Shown: positions 46,091 to 59,489, counted from the stretch's first letter. The stretch is DNA of 64,000 bases from Symsagittifera roscoffensis (GCF_963678635.1 NC_087068.1:20440914-20504913); one strand, 5' to 3'. Numbers and translations: made by a program. Notes: generated by a model from the sequence alone, not told the origin.

Positions 46091-48234
46091 CAAGAAATGA
46101 CAAAAAAAACTTTCGACGAAACTGTTTATTTGTAATTTTTGTAATTTATATTTTCTCGTGTCGAGTTGCGTGATCGCCTTGAAGAAATGTAACATTCGCC
46201 CTGAAGTACATAACGACGGAAAATAATGCTAGGCTCTAAAACGACTACCCAGCGTCTAAACACAGCTCTACTTGCTTTTCGCCGTCTCTGCCAAAGCCAG
46301 TTCTTTTGGTGGTCTTTCTAACATCGGGTCGACAAAAATGTTACTATTTCCGGATTCGATCAGCACACTCTAATTAACTTAATTACATGCAGAAATAGTG
46401 AGCTCATGGCTGGATCTCAATAGCCCTAGACGACGAGGTCACTCCTAAAAACAGGGCTACTACTTATTTATTAAATTACTATTGTTTTGTTCAGTAGATA
46501 AAAATCATCATCTCAGTCGAAGATGGATCAATCTTTTCCCTTAACTCCTAGCTTCTCATAATCTGAAAAAGAATTTACATGTTCAGCGAGTTCAACTCAG
46601 GGCATCTCCAGGAAGCTAAAAGTCTATAAAACACAATTTGAGTTCTCCTCCCGAGACCCCTACGGATTCTGGAATCCGGGGAAATAACGCTGTTATTTCT
46701 TTCAGGAAGGCTGGACACGCCGTCCAAAAACCCTTCCTAATTCTCGTCATTCGGTTTGTAACGATTGTAGCTGCACAATCGTTACAACTCGGAATGGTTG
46801 TCGGTCACAATAATATTCTTGTGCCAGTCGGTCATATTTGGAAGTTTGGCCTTGAGAGAAGCAAAAAACACTTGATTTTGGAGTGAAATTTAATTTTTCA
46901 AAAATTCAAATGGAGCCTGTCATGCACGATTTTCTCGCGATAACTGAAAGTCAAAAAAGAGAATTCAGAACAATCGAGTAACAATCGCGGGAGAGTTGCA
47001 AGAAAAATCAGTAGGAAATTGCTATTCGCAATTTCCGTCACAGTAATAACCTAGAGTAGAGCTGTCCCATTCGAAACAGAGACAAGTGTATTCCCACGAA
47101 CTGGATTATTGTGACTTGACTGGAATATTATTCTAAACTGGACTAGAGTGAACCTTCGGTGGAAAGGTGGATAGCTTGAGTGTCCCAATGGTCCGCATAA
47201 AACTGCATTCTAGAGCATAAACTTATTCCTGTTGTTGAAACTAGCAAACATTAAACTCATTTAGTTACACTATTTAATTCTTGAATGCTTACAGACTTAA
47301 TTACTCCCAATTCTTGAGCGTGCTACAATGTGAGTACCAATTTAAATTTTTAGAGTGTGTTTTATAATTGTTATGTTGAGGTAAGGCGAGTTTTAGGTTG
47401 ATCCATCTGAAATGGATCAAAGTTCCACTGTCTAATAAAAAGTAACTTAATGGATTGTTCCGACCCGGTTTTTAACGGCGTTCGTGTATTTTGGGTATCT
47501 AGAGACCTAAGTATGGGGACGTTCTTAATTCTAGAGTGGGGGGATATTTTAGTAGTAGCCTTTAAGCTGTAACGGGTCGTAGTCTCATGTCACAAACGAA
47601 CCGAATTGGCTCCGACTGATTTGAGGTAGAAAAACACAAGAGATAGTGTCCCTGACTCTTGAGCCAATGGTTATAGGGCCTATTTTTCTTAAGCCTCATG
47701 TGTGACTGCAGTAGACGAATGTTACATAGTGTTTTTATGGCGCTCCTGGGTGTTTACGACATCAAGACTACGGAGTCGAACCCACTTGAGACAGCTTCGG
47801 GCTAAATGCCCATTCTAGAGTACCGGCGGTGCGGTTCGACAGGAACGTGCAAACCTTCCGGTTGTACCGTGATAGCTTTTTAAGAAAACTCCAGAAAACT
47901 TCCTGGTACGCTCTCCGAACGAGGCTTAGCTAACCGAGTAAAGGGGGGCAACTAGGGGGACAAAAACACGAGCAAAAACACAAAAAGCAAAACAAAAACC
48001 AAAAAAGAATAGAAAAAGGAACAAAAACCATAAAACGAAAAAAGACAGTGACTTTGACACCAGATTAGTTGGATCAAACCTTTATATTAATTAAATAGTA
48101 TACCCATACTGTTTTACAAGTTCGATCGTTTCGATCAACCTAGTAATTTAACCCAGTAACCTTAATAAAGAGCCCGAGTGTGGGGCGTTGTCAAGGGTTT
48201 TCAGATAGCTTGGAACTTAGCTGGACAACAAGGA
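46091..48234. other. Unassigned DNA, possibly containing the 5' LTR of the gypsy element
   Basis: More balanced base composition than the region to the left. It contains a 12-bp-stem hairpin (TGTAACGATTGT...ACAATCGTTACA, about 46755-46786) and AATAAA at 48163-48168. Since the right end of the element is outside the window, no second LTR is available to define the first. No ORF of note. Confidence 0.35.
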
Positions 48235-48420
48235 CACTTGACTGGAAGAGGTGACCAGCCGAGTGGGAAAGTGGTTCAGGAGCACTTGAGCTGAACCAAT
48301 AGGAGACTCGACTGGACGAGGTGACCGGCCGAGTGGGAAAGTGGTTCAGGAACACTTGAGCTGAACCAATAGGAGACTGGACTGGAACAGGTGACCAGTC
48401 GAGTGGGAAAGTAGCCAAGA
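48235..48420. repeat. 70-bp tandem repeat in the gypsy leader
   Basis: gtgacc-starting units at 48251, 48321 and 48391, exactly 70 bp apart, with few differences; about 2.6 units. Confidence 0.9.
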
Positions 48421-49288
48421 AGGATTTGGCAGTTCTCGAGTTCTCAAGTTGGGCAGAACGGGTATCGTCAAAATTCACATTACATTATAGGAAATAAGTG
48501 TAAAATTGGATAAGCGATATCCCCCGGTTTTGAGAAACGTTTTTACTTGAGCAGGCCTGGAGACAGGTCTACGGTTTTCTCTTGAGAGGTTTAGCACCCG
48601 GCGCTTAAGGTAATTTTTAGGCTTAAGAAGGGGGGGTAGAAAGGGGGGAGGTTAGAAAGGGGGGCTGGTTAGGTTAGAGGTTGGCGGCTGTAAATTGTAA
48701 AAAAGGGGGAAATTAGAGTAACTAATTAGTCGACATCGTTGATTTAGTTACATTAGTCATTAACACGCGTTGGTAATAATAAGTGGATATCGAAATTTGA
48801 ACTTGAGTTAAGGGAGGTACCCTGGTCGGATTGGTAGGGGGGAACGGACGTAGACAATTCTGGTGATACCCAATAAGATTATTAGTTGGGGGGAGGAAAA
48901 CGCGTGGCAATTAGGTACCAGACAAAATTTTTTTTGACAAAAGGTAGACATTGGTCACCTTTGAATTTTAGGTGGGCTCATCTTTCCGTTTTTATTATTT
49001 TTTCTAGCTTGGATTTTTGTTGCATTTTGGTGAGGATTTGTGTTTAGTTTTTATACGAACAGGTGATCACAAGATACCTGCGCACAGGTTTTGGTCTCAA
49101 GTTGCTTGGAACATTGAAAGAGAGGTAATTAAAAAGAAATAAGAAAAAGAGGGGTCAGCATTTGGCTTTTAAGAGAGGGTTTTTGGGAAAATTTTACTAG
49201 AGCTTGAGTGGTGGCACAAGGTGCAGTGAATCAAGAAGTCCCCATAACGAAGAAGAAAGAGGTCCCACCGCTCAGACACTTGTCAACA

Positions 49289-49995
49289 GTCTTGGGACAG
49301 TGCCAAAGAAGTCTTGGGACAGAGCAGTCTGGGGACAGTCTTGGGACGGTGCAGTCCTGGGACAGTGTTGGACCAAAACAGTCTTGATACAGTCTTGGGA
49401 CAGTGGTCTTGGGACAGTGGTCTTGGGACAGTGGTCTTGGGACAGTGGTCTTGGGACAAGGGTCTTGGGACAGGGTCTTGGGACAGTGGCCTTTGGATAG
49501 GGTCTTGGGACAAGGGTCTTGGGACAGGGTCTTGGGACAAGGGTCTTGGGACAGTGGTCTTGGGACAGTGGTCTTGGGACAAGGGTCTTGGGACAGGGTC
49601 TTGGGACAAGGGTCTTAGGACAGTGGTCTTGGGACAGTAGTCTTGGGACACTAGCCTTGGGATAGTAGTCTTGGGACAGTAGTCTTGGGACACTAGCCTT
49701 GGGACAGTAGTCTTGGGACACTAACCTTGGGACACTAGCCTTGGGACACTTGCCTTGGGACACTAGCCTTGGGACAGTGGTCTTGGGACACTAGCCTTAT
49801 ACACTGGCCTTGGGACAGTAGTCTTGGGACACTAGCCTTGGGACAGTAGTCTTGGGACACTAGCCTTGGGACAGTAGCCTTGGGATAGTACTCTCAGGAC
49901 AAGGGTCTTGGGACACTGACGAAGTACTGGGACAGTACCGAACAGTCGTGGGACAGTAGAAAGAAGCCTGGGACGGTACAAAGAAGAGTAGGGAC
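49289..49995. repeat. ~14-bp minisatellite in the gypsy leader
   Basis: Roughly 45 head-to-tail variants of gtcttgggacagtg, 14-15 bp each, some with actagcc in place of agtgg. The array is open in several frames on both strands, producing repetitive Leu-Gly-Gln-Trp or Ser-Gln-Asp-Pro-like peptides, which I regard as shadows of the repeat. Confidence 0.95.
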
Positions 49996-50246
49996 GGTAA
50001 CTGGAAGTCTTAGGACGGTATAAAAATTGAAGTAAAATTACAATAAGTGTTTGAGACAGATTTAAAACAGAACAACACTAGTCGGAACCCGGTACGGTTG
50101 GGACCACAAATAAAGAAAGTTTCAAGAAAGGTTTTTATCACGTTGTACATTTCTTTTTAAAATTCTTTTTCACAAAAGATTTTATTCGTAGAATAGAATT
50201 GTGTATATAATAATATTGTAAATACGATCAATTGTAAATAGAAATA

Positions 50247-52470
50247 ATGAGACGGAGTAGGGTACCGGTGCTAGAAAAAAGGTCAAGTGGATCAAACACG
50301 AAATATAACTCGTCGCTGCGCGGAACGACATCAAGGGGCCCAGGCAAAACAAAAGATAACTTTTCAGTTAGCATGGTCAACACGAAGAGTGGCACCGAGA
50401 GCAAGATGCGAGAAGATGCGAGGGAAAAACAGGTGGAGCCCACAATCGAAATCGACCTAGAGACACCAGACCAGAGCGTAGATGAAGTGGAGAAAAAGAC
50501 AACGGAATCCACACCGATGCCCCATATGGAAGATCAAAATCCAAAAACCGTGGAGTTTTCGCCGATAGACGCGTTGGAAGACACAACAGGCAATACCCGA
50601 GAAACGGTGAAAGATGACTCTCAAGTAAAGAAGACATCTTTTACAGAAAAGTTGGCGATGATGGTCGGAATGAAATCGAACGGCCGAAGAATCACAGACT
50701 GGAAGAGCACGAACATTTGGGACAGTGAGCACGAAGGCGACAGAAGCCGACCCAAAGGAAGAACAGGCCAGAACAGAAGAGGCAGCCGAAAACAAGACAA
50801 CGGCTGTTCATGAAACAGCTGCTCTTGAGCTGGGCGACCTGATGACAAAGCTAAATCAGATCGACAAAAAACTAAAGTATAGTGAGGAAGATAGAAACCT
50901 GATATAGAAGGAGTTAAAATACAATAAACACGAATATCTGGATAGTCATTTTAACCTGGCTAAGGCGACAGACGAGAGACTCCAGCAGATGTCGGACAAG
51001 GTAGATGCCACCAATGAAGAACGAGATAAGAACATCAAAAAAGATATGCAACAGTTGAAAAACCGATATGATGACGTCAGCAGCCAATTAGGTTGCCTGG
51101 AAAAGAGAATGGACATAATGAACAGGAATCAGGCCGAAAGTTCGAGTGCAATACAGGCGAAGTTGGATGCAATCTTGAGAAATTCTACCTCACAAGAAAG
51201 ACCGGCAGTGGATCGCACGCAAGGCACCAGGGTTGACTTTGTGGAACCACAAAGGAACGAACGGCAATCGACACCGTTGCCTTCAAATAGGGATGCGGTA
51301 AGCATAGCACCAACGGTTGCTAAAACAATCATGAAAAATGGGACATCAAACACAACGAGTGGTCCGGGGGACTCGACAGCTAGCAGCAACGCAGGTCCGG
51401 ATGCCATGACGTGGGCAAACACTTGGGAGATGATGAACAGGACTATAGAGGCCTTCGCCACGAGTAACACTAACTCGAGCAATAGGAGAGACGGAAAATC
51501 AAGAAAAACTTTCAAGAAGCCAAAAGAATTCAAAGACGATTCAGATGGATGCATTGACACGTGGGTGGAAGTGATGAGATTACATCTAGAGCAGGATAAC
51601 TTAAATGATGAAAGGCAAGCATGCACAGCCATACTCAGCAACCTGGAAGGCACGGCATTGAAATGCGTGGTTGCAAAGAAAGAAGAAGAACGCGACACCG
51701 CGGACAAAATCTTCGAAATATTGCTGAATCGATTCGGATCAGGCATGAAGGGTCACCAAGCGATGATGCGATTTGAAAAGAGAAGGCAGAGGGACGACGA
51801 GTCAATTGATCGGTTCCTAGATGACCTCGAGAGCTTGAGAAGAAGGAGTGACCCGGAGGAGTCGACAAACAGAAGAAACTTTAGCATTGCCTCGAAGTTC
51901 ATTGATGGGGTAAAAAGTGATGACTTAAGAACAATGTTAGCAACATACTACACATTGTCGAAAGACAACGCACCGACCCCAGAGGAAATGAGACAGAAAT
52001 CGAGGGAATACATGCTGATGAAACCCAAGAAATACTCATATTCAGAAAACAGGAACACGCAAGGGGGAAGTCAACCCCAGAGGTCGTCATGGTACAAGCC
52101 GAGAGATGACATGGACAAGCGCAGATCATGCGCGAACTGCGGGTCGGCGGATCACCACGTGGCTGACTGCACAACATACAAACAAGGCATGAAGAGTCTA
52201 GGATATGCACCGGATGAGGAGGACATGAGCCAGATGGAGGAACACGAGTACTATAAAGGCTTAATCATCAAGATAGGCGCAAGATGCTTCTTCTGTAACC
52301 AGGAGTGGCACTTCAGAATGGATTGTACCTTGTTCTGGGAAGCGGCCAAGGACCAGAGTCACCCCAAACACAAGTTGGCATTAGCGGCAGTGCAGAATCA
52401 GCGGAATAGACAAAACGAGTTTGAATCGAAGAACTTAGGAGCACCAAGCACGGAATTGCCGACGAAGACA
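50247..52470 (+). CDS. Gypsy element: gag region
   Basis: Structural region. Start of coding is taken near ATG 50247. An N-terminal Glu/Lys/Thr-rich part and a coiled-coil-like stretch (about 50830-51170) precede a capsid-like helical region (about 51530-52040; GCIDTWVEVMRLHLEQDN, ILLNRFG, RRRSDPEE). Two CCHC knuckles follow: CANCGSADHHVADC (52129-52170) and CFFCNQEWHFRMDC (52285-52326), both C-x2-C-x4-H-x4-C, which bind element RNA. Limits approximate; part of a fossil element. Confidence 0.85.
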
Positions 52471-53099
52471 GTGAAAGCTGTAACACATGTTAATGGTGCG
52501 ATAGAATCCGCGGCCGGGAACTCTCTAGAGATAAATTATGAGAAAGCGGCGACGGAAGCAATTGCCAAAGTGAAACAGGATCTGGCTGCGAAAGAAATAG
52601 AGCAACGACTAAAGCTGGAGATCGAAAGACAAAATTTTAACGAAGCATTAACCGGATCGAACCAAACACCAGAGGCTGTACCGGGCTCAACAAAGACGGG
52701 GAATTGTAACACTGTAAAAATGGTGACGGGAAAGCCATTCGGCATATCGAAAATTGGGGCTAGAATAATGTCGATAATCACAGTGGGCGGCCACGAGGTA
52801 ACCAGAAACTTGAGCGAACCGAGCGACCAGACAATAATGCACATTGACGTGTACGCAGATTACTTGAACTGTATAAGCCCACAAACGACTTCTAGAGCGT
52901 TGAGAGCACTACTCACGAGAGGGGGCAGCAAGTCGGTACGTGTTGATAACAGGTATACTGAAGCTTATGGTCCACACGAGGTGATGCTAAATATAGATGG
53001 GATCAACATCTATACCAAGACAATGATAACATGTGACGAAGACCTAATTGGGCAGATCTACGTAGGGAAAGAAGAGTTGAAAGTGAGATCGATTGGACA

Positions 53100-53500
53100 C
53101 TGCGCCATGCTTGAAGAAGATGCAATGCACATCGGGACAGAGGCAGATGTGACAGGGCACGTGCTAGATATAAGTGGCAAAAAGACTCAGTTGCGTGGGT
53201 TACTTGATACGGGAGCAGTCTTGAGCGTCATACCAATCGAAACTTGGGAAAGGATGGGCTTTGACAAAGGTGACTTGATAGACTCGAGAATACGGCTGTC
53301 AGCTGCAAACAAGGGGGCCCTTCGGGTGCTGGGCAGGACGCCGATAATAGCCCTCAATTTGGGGGAACGTAACCTGTGGATGAGCTTTATCGTGGTAGAA
53401 AACCTAGATGAATCTGACCAATTCATTTTGGGCAGAGACTTCATCAGGAATTTCGACGTAACGATTGATCTAAATAACGCAATGTTCAGGATACGGAACC
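53100..53500 (+). CDS. Gypsy element: aspartic protease domain
   Basis: The block LRGLLDTGAVLSVIP (active-site DTGA near 53205) followed by a flap-like region and FILGRDFIRNFDVTID shows a retropepsin that would cleave the polyprotein. It lies between gag and RT in one continuous reading frame with both. Confidence 0.9.
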
Positions 53501-54049
53501 CGGATAGGAGGTACGCAATCAAACCGGTAAATTTAATAATGGCAAATGAAAACAAAGCAACGGTATTCTTGAGTAGGAGGGTGAGGCTAAAAGCTAATGA
53601 AGCGGCAATCGTAAGCTTGAGGAGGAAAAATTACAATGAACTAAGTGACAACAAGCAAGTGTGTATAGTTCCGAATCCTAATAGTCAAAGTGCTGCTGTT
53701 TTAGGAAGATCATTCTCGATAACGAAGAGCAGCCTCTGCGTCAGTGTCTTGTTGAATACCCTTGATATACCGATCACGATACAGAGAGGGAGGAAACTGG
53801 GATATTCTTTACCGGTTAAAACTAGATATGAAACGATTGAGAACTCAAAACAGAATGAAGTTGTTGATTGTCCCAATCACAGGGACAAAATTTGTATCTT
53901 GAGACGGTTGCAGAAAATAAAAGATTCTTCAGGTCTTATTAAATCACTTAAGTCAGAAACGGACGATGGGCTGTCGAGCTGTTCGAACTTTCCAGAGCGA
54001 CCCACACTAGATGAAATGCAAACTGATAAACCGGTTCTGCCGGAGATTG

Positions 54050-55480
54050 AACATTTGAGGGGCAAACTGAAAGATGAACAGCTCGAAGCCATCAAGGACG
54101 TACTAGAGCGGAACGAGGAAGTTTTTTCGAGGCATAAGGCGGATATCGGGTGTTGTTATTTCGTTGAGCATGAAACAGAACTTGAGGAAAACGCGGTACC
54201 ACACAGGGAGGGGGCGAGGCGCATGACCCCACACAAATCGGACGCGTGTAAAAAAGAGATCGAGACGTTACTAGAGTATGACATGATAGAACCATCCAAG
54301 TCACCGTGGGCGTGTGGAGTAGTGATGGCCAAAAAGAAAGGCGACCAGTTGAGGTTTTGTTGTGACTTTCGATACCTGAACTCCGTCACGGTGAAGGGTG
54401 CCTATCCCATACCTAGGATTGATGAGAGCCTCTCGAAGTTAGGTGATGCAAAATTTCTTACGACTCTTGATTTAGGCTCGGCCTTTTGGCAAGTACCACT
54501 GAGGAAGCAGGACAGGGACAAGACAGGGTTTGCTTGCGAGTTGGGTCTGTTTCAATGGAAACGGATGCCGTTTGGACTCTGCAATGCCACAGCCACGTTT
54601 CAGCGGTTGATGGCACACGCGCTGATAGGCGTGACGAAGAAGTATGGCAACCTGGTAATGTGCTACGTGGACGACGTGGTATTAGCCACGCCAACACTGG
54701 AAGACCACATTGAGAGACTTGACGAAGTGTTTGCATGCATGAAGAGGTCGGGGCTAAAGTGTAAACCATCAAAGTGCGAGATACTCAAGGACTCAATAAA
54801 ATACTTGGGCAGGATGGTAGACAAGCACGGCATCAGACCTGATACGGACGCCGTGGAAGCAGTCCTGACCTGGAAATCACCCAAGACAGAGCACCAGTTG
54901 ATGAGCTTCCTGGGTTTCGCTAACTATTATAGAGAATTCATCAAAGGCTATGCGGACAAGGTATACCCGATGCAACAATTAATGAGACACAAGGGCAAGA
55001 AGTTCACGTGGAACAACGCAGCAGAAGAGTCATTCCAGAGAATAAAGAAAGAGCTATGTGAGGCACCAGTACTGGGTATGCCGACTGAGAAAGGGATGTA
55101 CGTGCTGGACACGGATGCGTCGGTAGTCGCGATTTCTGGGATTCTCCACCAAGAACAAGAATGGAATGGGGAGACAGTTTTGAGACCAATAGCGTACGGG
55201 AGCAAAGTCCTGAGCGACACGGAAATGAAGTACGGAGCACCGAAAGCAGAGATGTTCGCGGTGGTTACCTTTGTCGAGAAATACAGGGCATACCTGGGCA
55301 GTGAGCCATTCAAGTTGCGAGTCGACAACCGAGCACTGAGCTGGCTGAAAACGTACTCAATGGACCAAAGTTACATTGGGAAATGGATAGTTCGCCTGGA
55401 CGGATACAACATGATAATTGAGCATAGAACACGAGATAAACATCAGAATGCCGACAGCTTGAGTAAGAAGACGGAGTTCT
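54050..55480 (+). CDS. Gypsy element: reverse transcriptase and RNase H
   Basis: Reverse transcriptase blocks in order: SPWACGVVMAKKKGDQLRFC, DFRYLNSVT, YPIPRIDESL, LTTLDLGSAFWQVPL, KRMPFGLCNATATFQRLM and CYVDDVVLAT (YVDD at about 54664-54675), then YLGRMVDKHGI. RNase H begins with MYVLDTDASVVAISGIL (about 55096-55150) and ends near DKHQNADSLSKK (about 55435-55470). All catalytic blocks are readable. Standard gypsy pol order. Confidence 0.93.
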
Positions 55481-56599
55481 ATGAGAGACAAGAGCAAAGA
55501 GAGGCAGACAGACCTGAAATCAAAGATGGCTTCTCCTTCATGGACAAGGAAACGTACGACAGTCTTCCACTCACGAGATGGCTGGACAAGTCAGGCAAAC
55601 CGATAGAAAATCATCCTGAATTGCCTAAAGAGCCTCCAGAGAAGACCATCTTGAAGAGGAGCAAGAGGATTCCGATTGAGATAATACTCAAGTCGAAGAT
55701 CGTGAAGGAGACGCTCAAGGCAAAAGGCTATGATCTTAACCAGGTAGAAGCAGGAACTGCACAGATAGATGATGACTTAATGAGGTTGCTCGAGAAACTA
55801 TCAGATGATAAGCCCGTGGTCCAAGAGAAGGGTCAAGAGGAACCGGAAGTCACTATACTTCGGAGAAAAGAGACAGTGAACGATACTGACTCATCAAGAG
55901 GAAGCGTCACTGACAGCAAAGATGTCGTGCGGTCACTAGTTGACAAAATCCCCGAAAATGTTCTGGAGCAGACCAAGGTTAGGAAAAAGAAAGTGACGTT
56001 CAAAGAAGATACTGAACACCTGGGACTAGGTCAAGAGTCCGGGGAGTGTTCCAGGTTCACGGAAGAAGGAACCGGAGAAGGAAAATTGTCCGGAGAGCGT
56101 GAAGGATGGGATGAAGACTCGGATGAGAGCAGCGAAAACCAAGACAATCTGTGCATGATATTGGCGGAAGAGAAGACCAGGCACCACGACAGGGAGTTAC
56201 AGACGGATCCATCTTCAGGAACATACAACATGGACATACAGGAGATGCGAGGTGGTGAGGAACTTGAGAAAATTGCGGTTGCAAGGAAACCATTCAGGGA
56301 ATTATCATGCAACTCAAACATCAGAACGAATCTGGTACCAGAAGATGATATGAAAATCGTGAAAAGGATGATATGCGTGAAGCTGAGCGACGACATCCAC
56401 AACCCTGGTGAGATGAATGGACAGATCATGGCGCTAAAGGAGCATGTCAAGGCGAGATACAGGCTGTCAGACCTAATAAGAGCCCAACAGAATGACAAAA
56501 TGACAAGTAATCTCTCCAAATTGATCCAGTCGGGGGTCAAGGAAAAGGGGGAACTCGAGGAGGACAGCTACAAGATCTTGAGCCAGTTCTACAAAGAAA

Positions 56600-57750
56600 A
56601 GAAAGACTTACTCTACCACACAGCTGATGGGGTGGTAGCATGCAAAAGGAAAGATGAGGAGAAGATATTACACAAACACAACCTCATCATACTACCGCAA
56701 TTGTATCAAACGGAGGTGCTTTTCAGATCGCACGACCAGATGGGACACCAGGGGATAGATAAAGTACAACAAAGGATACTTCACAGGTTTGATTGGCCAG
56801 GAATGAGAAAAGCTTGCGAGAGGTGGGTGAATGCCTGCCTAGCATGTCTCCAGGTAAAAGACCCAAGGAAGATGAAGTTTCCCCTCAAGTCTGTCTAGAG
56901 CTCAATGAAGTGGTGCAGATAGACCATCAAAAAATCTGCATGACAGAGTCGGGATATAACCAGATACTGGTTATAATAGATCACTTCACAAAGTTGGCGG
57001 AAGCGGTTCCGTGCCAGACAGCCTCGGCCGAAGAGACATGTGATCATCTGATAACGCATTGGATATCGCGGTATGGTTTTCCAATGACTTTCCAGTCAGA
57101 TAACGGTAAAGCTTTTGTGGGGGACTTGACAAAAGAATTGATGAAGAGATCGCACATTGCTCAAGCACATTCGACAACCTACCATCCACAGACCAACGGG
57201 TTGGTAGAGAGACAAAACAGGACACTGGTCAACATGTTGAGGGTGTACTGCTCAAGATACATGACGGACTGGGATAAATACCTGCCACAGGTAGTAGGGG
57301 CCTACAAAAGTACACAACACTCAACGACGGGCATCAGTCCCTTCATGATGTTGACGGGCAGGGAGAGAGCAATGCCTCTGACATTCTTTTACCCGGAATA
57401 CGAAGGGAAAAGGACGTCGCCTCAGGCATACGTGAAAGAAGCGATCAAAAGACAACAGGAGTTGAACGAGCTATGCAGGAGGAACACGGCGCAAGCGCAA
57501 ATGAGGCAACGCAGAAAATATGACGAAAAAATATTACAAGCGAAGCCATATGAAGTGGGCCAATACGTGTGGGTCTTCCAAAATGTCATACCGCCCAAGG
57601 GAACAAAGAAACTACTCAAGAAGTGGAGGGGACCATTCATGATAACGGAAGTTCATCAACAAGGACGGTTCTATCGCTTGAGTACTGGGCGAGCGGCACA
57701 TTATGAAAATCTGAAGCCTCACGTCCCGTCCCCGGAGGATTGGTGCATAC
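56600..57750 (+). CDS. Gypsy element: integrase region
   Basis: The zinc-binding HHCC part is at about 56670-56860 (HDQMGHQGIDKVQQRI then CLAC). The catalytic core has an Asp block around LVIIDHFTKLAEAV, then FQSDNGKAFVG, and the Glu in QTNGLVERQNRTLVNMLR (about 57190-57240). A GPF-like SH3 tail follows (KKWRGPFMITEV, about 57620). It would insert the cDNA. Limits approximate; fossil element. Confidence 0.9.
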
Positions 57751-58037
57751 CGAAGGACATGGAGGGTCTTGAGTACCTGGTGGTAGAGCCAGCGTGTGAA
57801 GTGAATGAAAAAGGCACCAGAGAGAAGAATGATGGTAATGAGAACTTGAGTTTAGACGACAATGAAAAGATAGAAGTGGAGTCTGAAGCAGGATCATTTG
57901 TAGAAGAAGACTGGAACGACCCGGAGCAAGATGAGGTGCCAAAGTGGATGGAGCCAGATCGACCAATACCACCGGGGACCAGGACTGGCAATCGTAAACG
58001 GACCGGCATGAGGTACAACAGGTAGGGGGATGACTTC

Positions 58038-59036
58038 TTGATCGATAAGATACAGCCAGACAAATTGGGCGAGGAACTACTGAGTGCAGGCGAACTGGAA
58101 GCCGAAGAGGAATGGCAGGTCATTGACGATGGTGGACACTATCCGCAGGAAGACTACTCGACGCCAGAATTGGAGACGGATCTCGAACAGAGTGAGATAG
58201 AGAGGAGGGAGAACACGAACTTGAGGATACTAGAGTGGATGCGCGATGTCAAAGACGAGAGCCGCGAAGGACAAAGCATTCAACAAGTCGACGTATCATC
58301 GGCAAAGTATATGAAGGCAGAGGACCCTCTTTTCGGATGGACGGCAACAGTTAGGCCACTGGAAATTCCTCCGGACAATTCAGAACCGACAACATCGACG
58401 GGGACGTCGATAAATATTTTTGTCCGGGGAGTGGGGGTAGGACTTACCCACACCGAAAATTTGATGATAAAGAAGCTCAAGGAAGTGAGAGAAACAAGCA
58501 AATTGGAACTGGAAGAAGAAGAGCCAGAGCCTACCATAGGTCGGAATTTCAAAAAGAAATTTGAAATACCCAATGAGTACTCGGAAAACATCATGATAAC
58601 GGATAGCGACTTCATCCTGTCAAACAGGACTAGCGCGATCTGCATCACGGCGGACATGAGTTTCAAATCAAGATTGGAGGCTGACTTCAGAAGAGAGTAC
58701 CAGAACGTGAAGTTTCTGTTCAGACAGAGACCAGGACTGGGAGGGATGGCAGCGCTTCCACCATCAGTAGCACAAGTCCCGGGCAAATATCTGTGCTTCC
58801 TAGTGACGAGGGTCAATGACAGGAACACAATTGATCCCGAACACGTGATGTTGGCACTAACAAGACTACGAGACTTCATGATTGAAAGAGGAATAACGGA
58901 GGTCTCAATGCCGGTGTATGACCCAAACAGGGGCAAACTGAGCTCGAGGGAATTGTACGCTATCCTACATGTAGTCTTTGCGGAAACTGAGATAATGGTG
59001 TATCTGCACAAAAAATACTACTTGAGCATCGCCTGA
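58038..59036 (+). CDS. Gypsy element accessory ORF with macro (ADP-ribose-binding-like) domain
   Basis: 332 codons just after pol. Residues 1-190 are acidic and probably flexible. Residues ~190-330 read as a macro domain of the Poa1/TARG-like kind: SAICITADMSFKSRLEADFR (the early strand and helix that cradle ADP-ribose), VPGKYLCFLVTRVND (central strand), a helix with EHVMLALTRLRDFMIERGI, the strand TEVSMPVYDPNRGKL at the position where macro domains have MPxIGxGxxxL, then a helix and final strand EIMVYLHKKYY. Macro domains bind or remove ADP-ribose. The call is mine from fold pattern; moderate confidence. Its place in an LTR element is unusual. Confidence 0.6.
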   Translation: MIDKIQPDKLGEELLSAGELEAEEEWQVIDDGGHYPQEDYSTPELETDLEQSEIERRENTNLRILEWMRDVKDESREGQSIQQVDVSSAKYMKAEDPLFGWTATVRPLEIPPDNSEPTTSTGTSINIFVRGVGVGLTHTENLMIKKLKEVRETSKLELEEEEPEPTIGRNFKKKFEIPNEYSENIMITDSDFILSNRTSAICITADMSFKSRLEADFRREYQNVKFLFRQRPGLGGMAALPPSVAQVPGKYLCFLVTRVNDRNTIDPEHVMLALTRLRDFMIERGITEVSMPVYDPNRGKLSSRELYAILHVVFAETEIMVYLHKKYYLSIA

Positions 59037-59489
59037 GTTGGGGACACGGGGTCTCGAGTTGGGCGTGAGGGAGGAGTCTTGAGTTAGGTACTGGGGTGCG
59101 GCACAGGTAAAGGGATCTTAAGACGTGATTGGCATGACAATTGAATTTTAAAAAGAATTAACGGTGCTAAAACATAAAATGAATCTGCATGCTTTTAAGG
59201 AAATTACAATTGAATTGTTTTAAGTAGAATGAAAATGATAAGATTTTAACCATACTGGTGAAAAGGGGGGTCTCTAGGTTAGGAACATGACTTGTGAAGT
59301 TTTAATATGGTTTCTGTTTTCAGATCAAGTTTGAAAAACAAAATTGAAAATCCAACTATACTCTAGCGAGAAACAGAAAGAGAAATCTTAATTGAACTCG
59401 CGATAATCGACACCTACAGCAAGTGTTTGCAGGGGAACATTTCTAGAGAATTCTTGAGTGGGGTAATACTTGAGTCGGTAAGGTAATTC
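59037..59489. other. Non-coding spacer inside the gypsy element
   Basis: Lies between the macro ORF and the coiled-coil/SGNH gene. Contains repeated ttgagt words (for example near 59070-59085 and 59450-59505) like those in the leader; this could hold splice or promoter signals for the downstream gene but I cannot show it. Confidence 0.4.

Noticed and set aside
48178-48195. Possible primer-binding site of the gypsy element (TGGGGCGTTGTC)
   Set aside because: It begins with TGG and follows an AATAAA, but the next bases do not read as the complement of a T stem and T loop, and there is no second LTR to fix the boundary.
49272-49763. Repetitive open frames on both strands
   Set aside because: Product of the 14-bp minisatellite; several frames are open at once.
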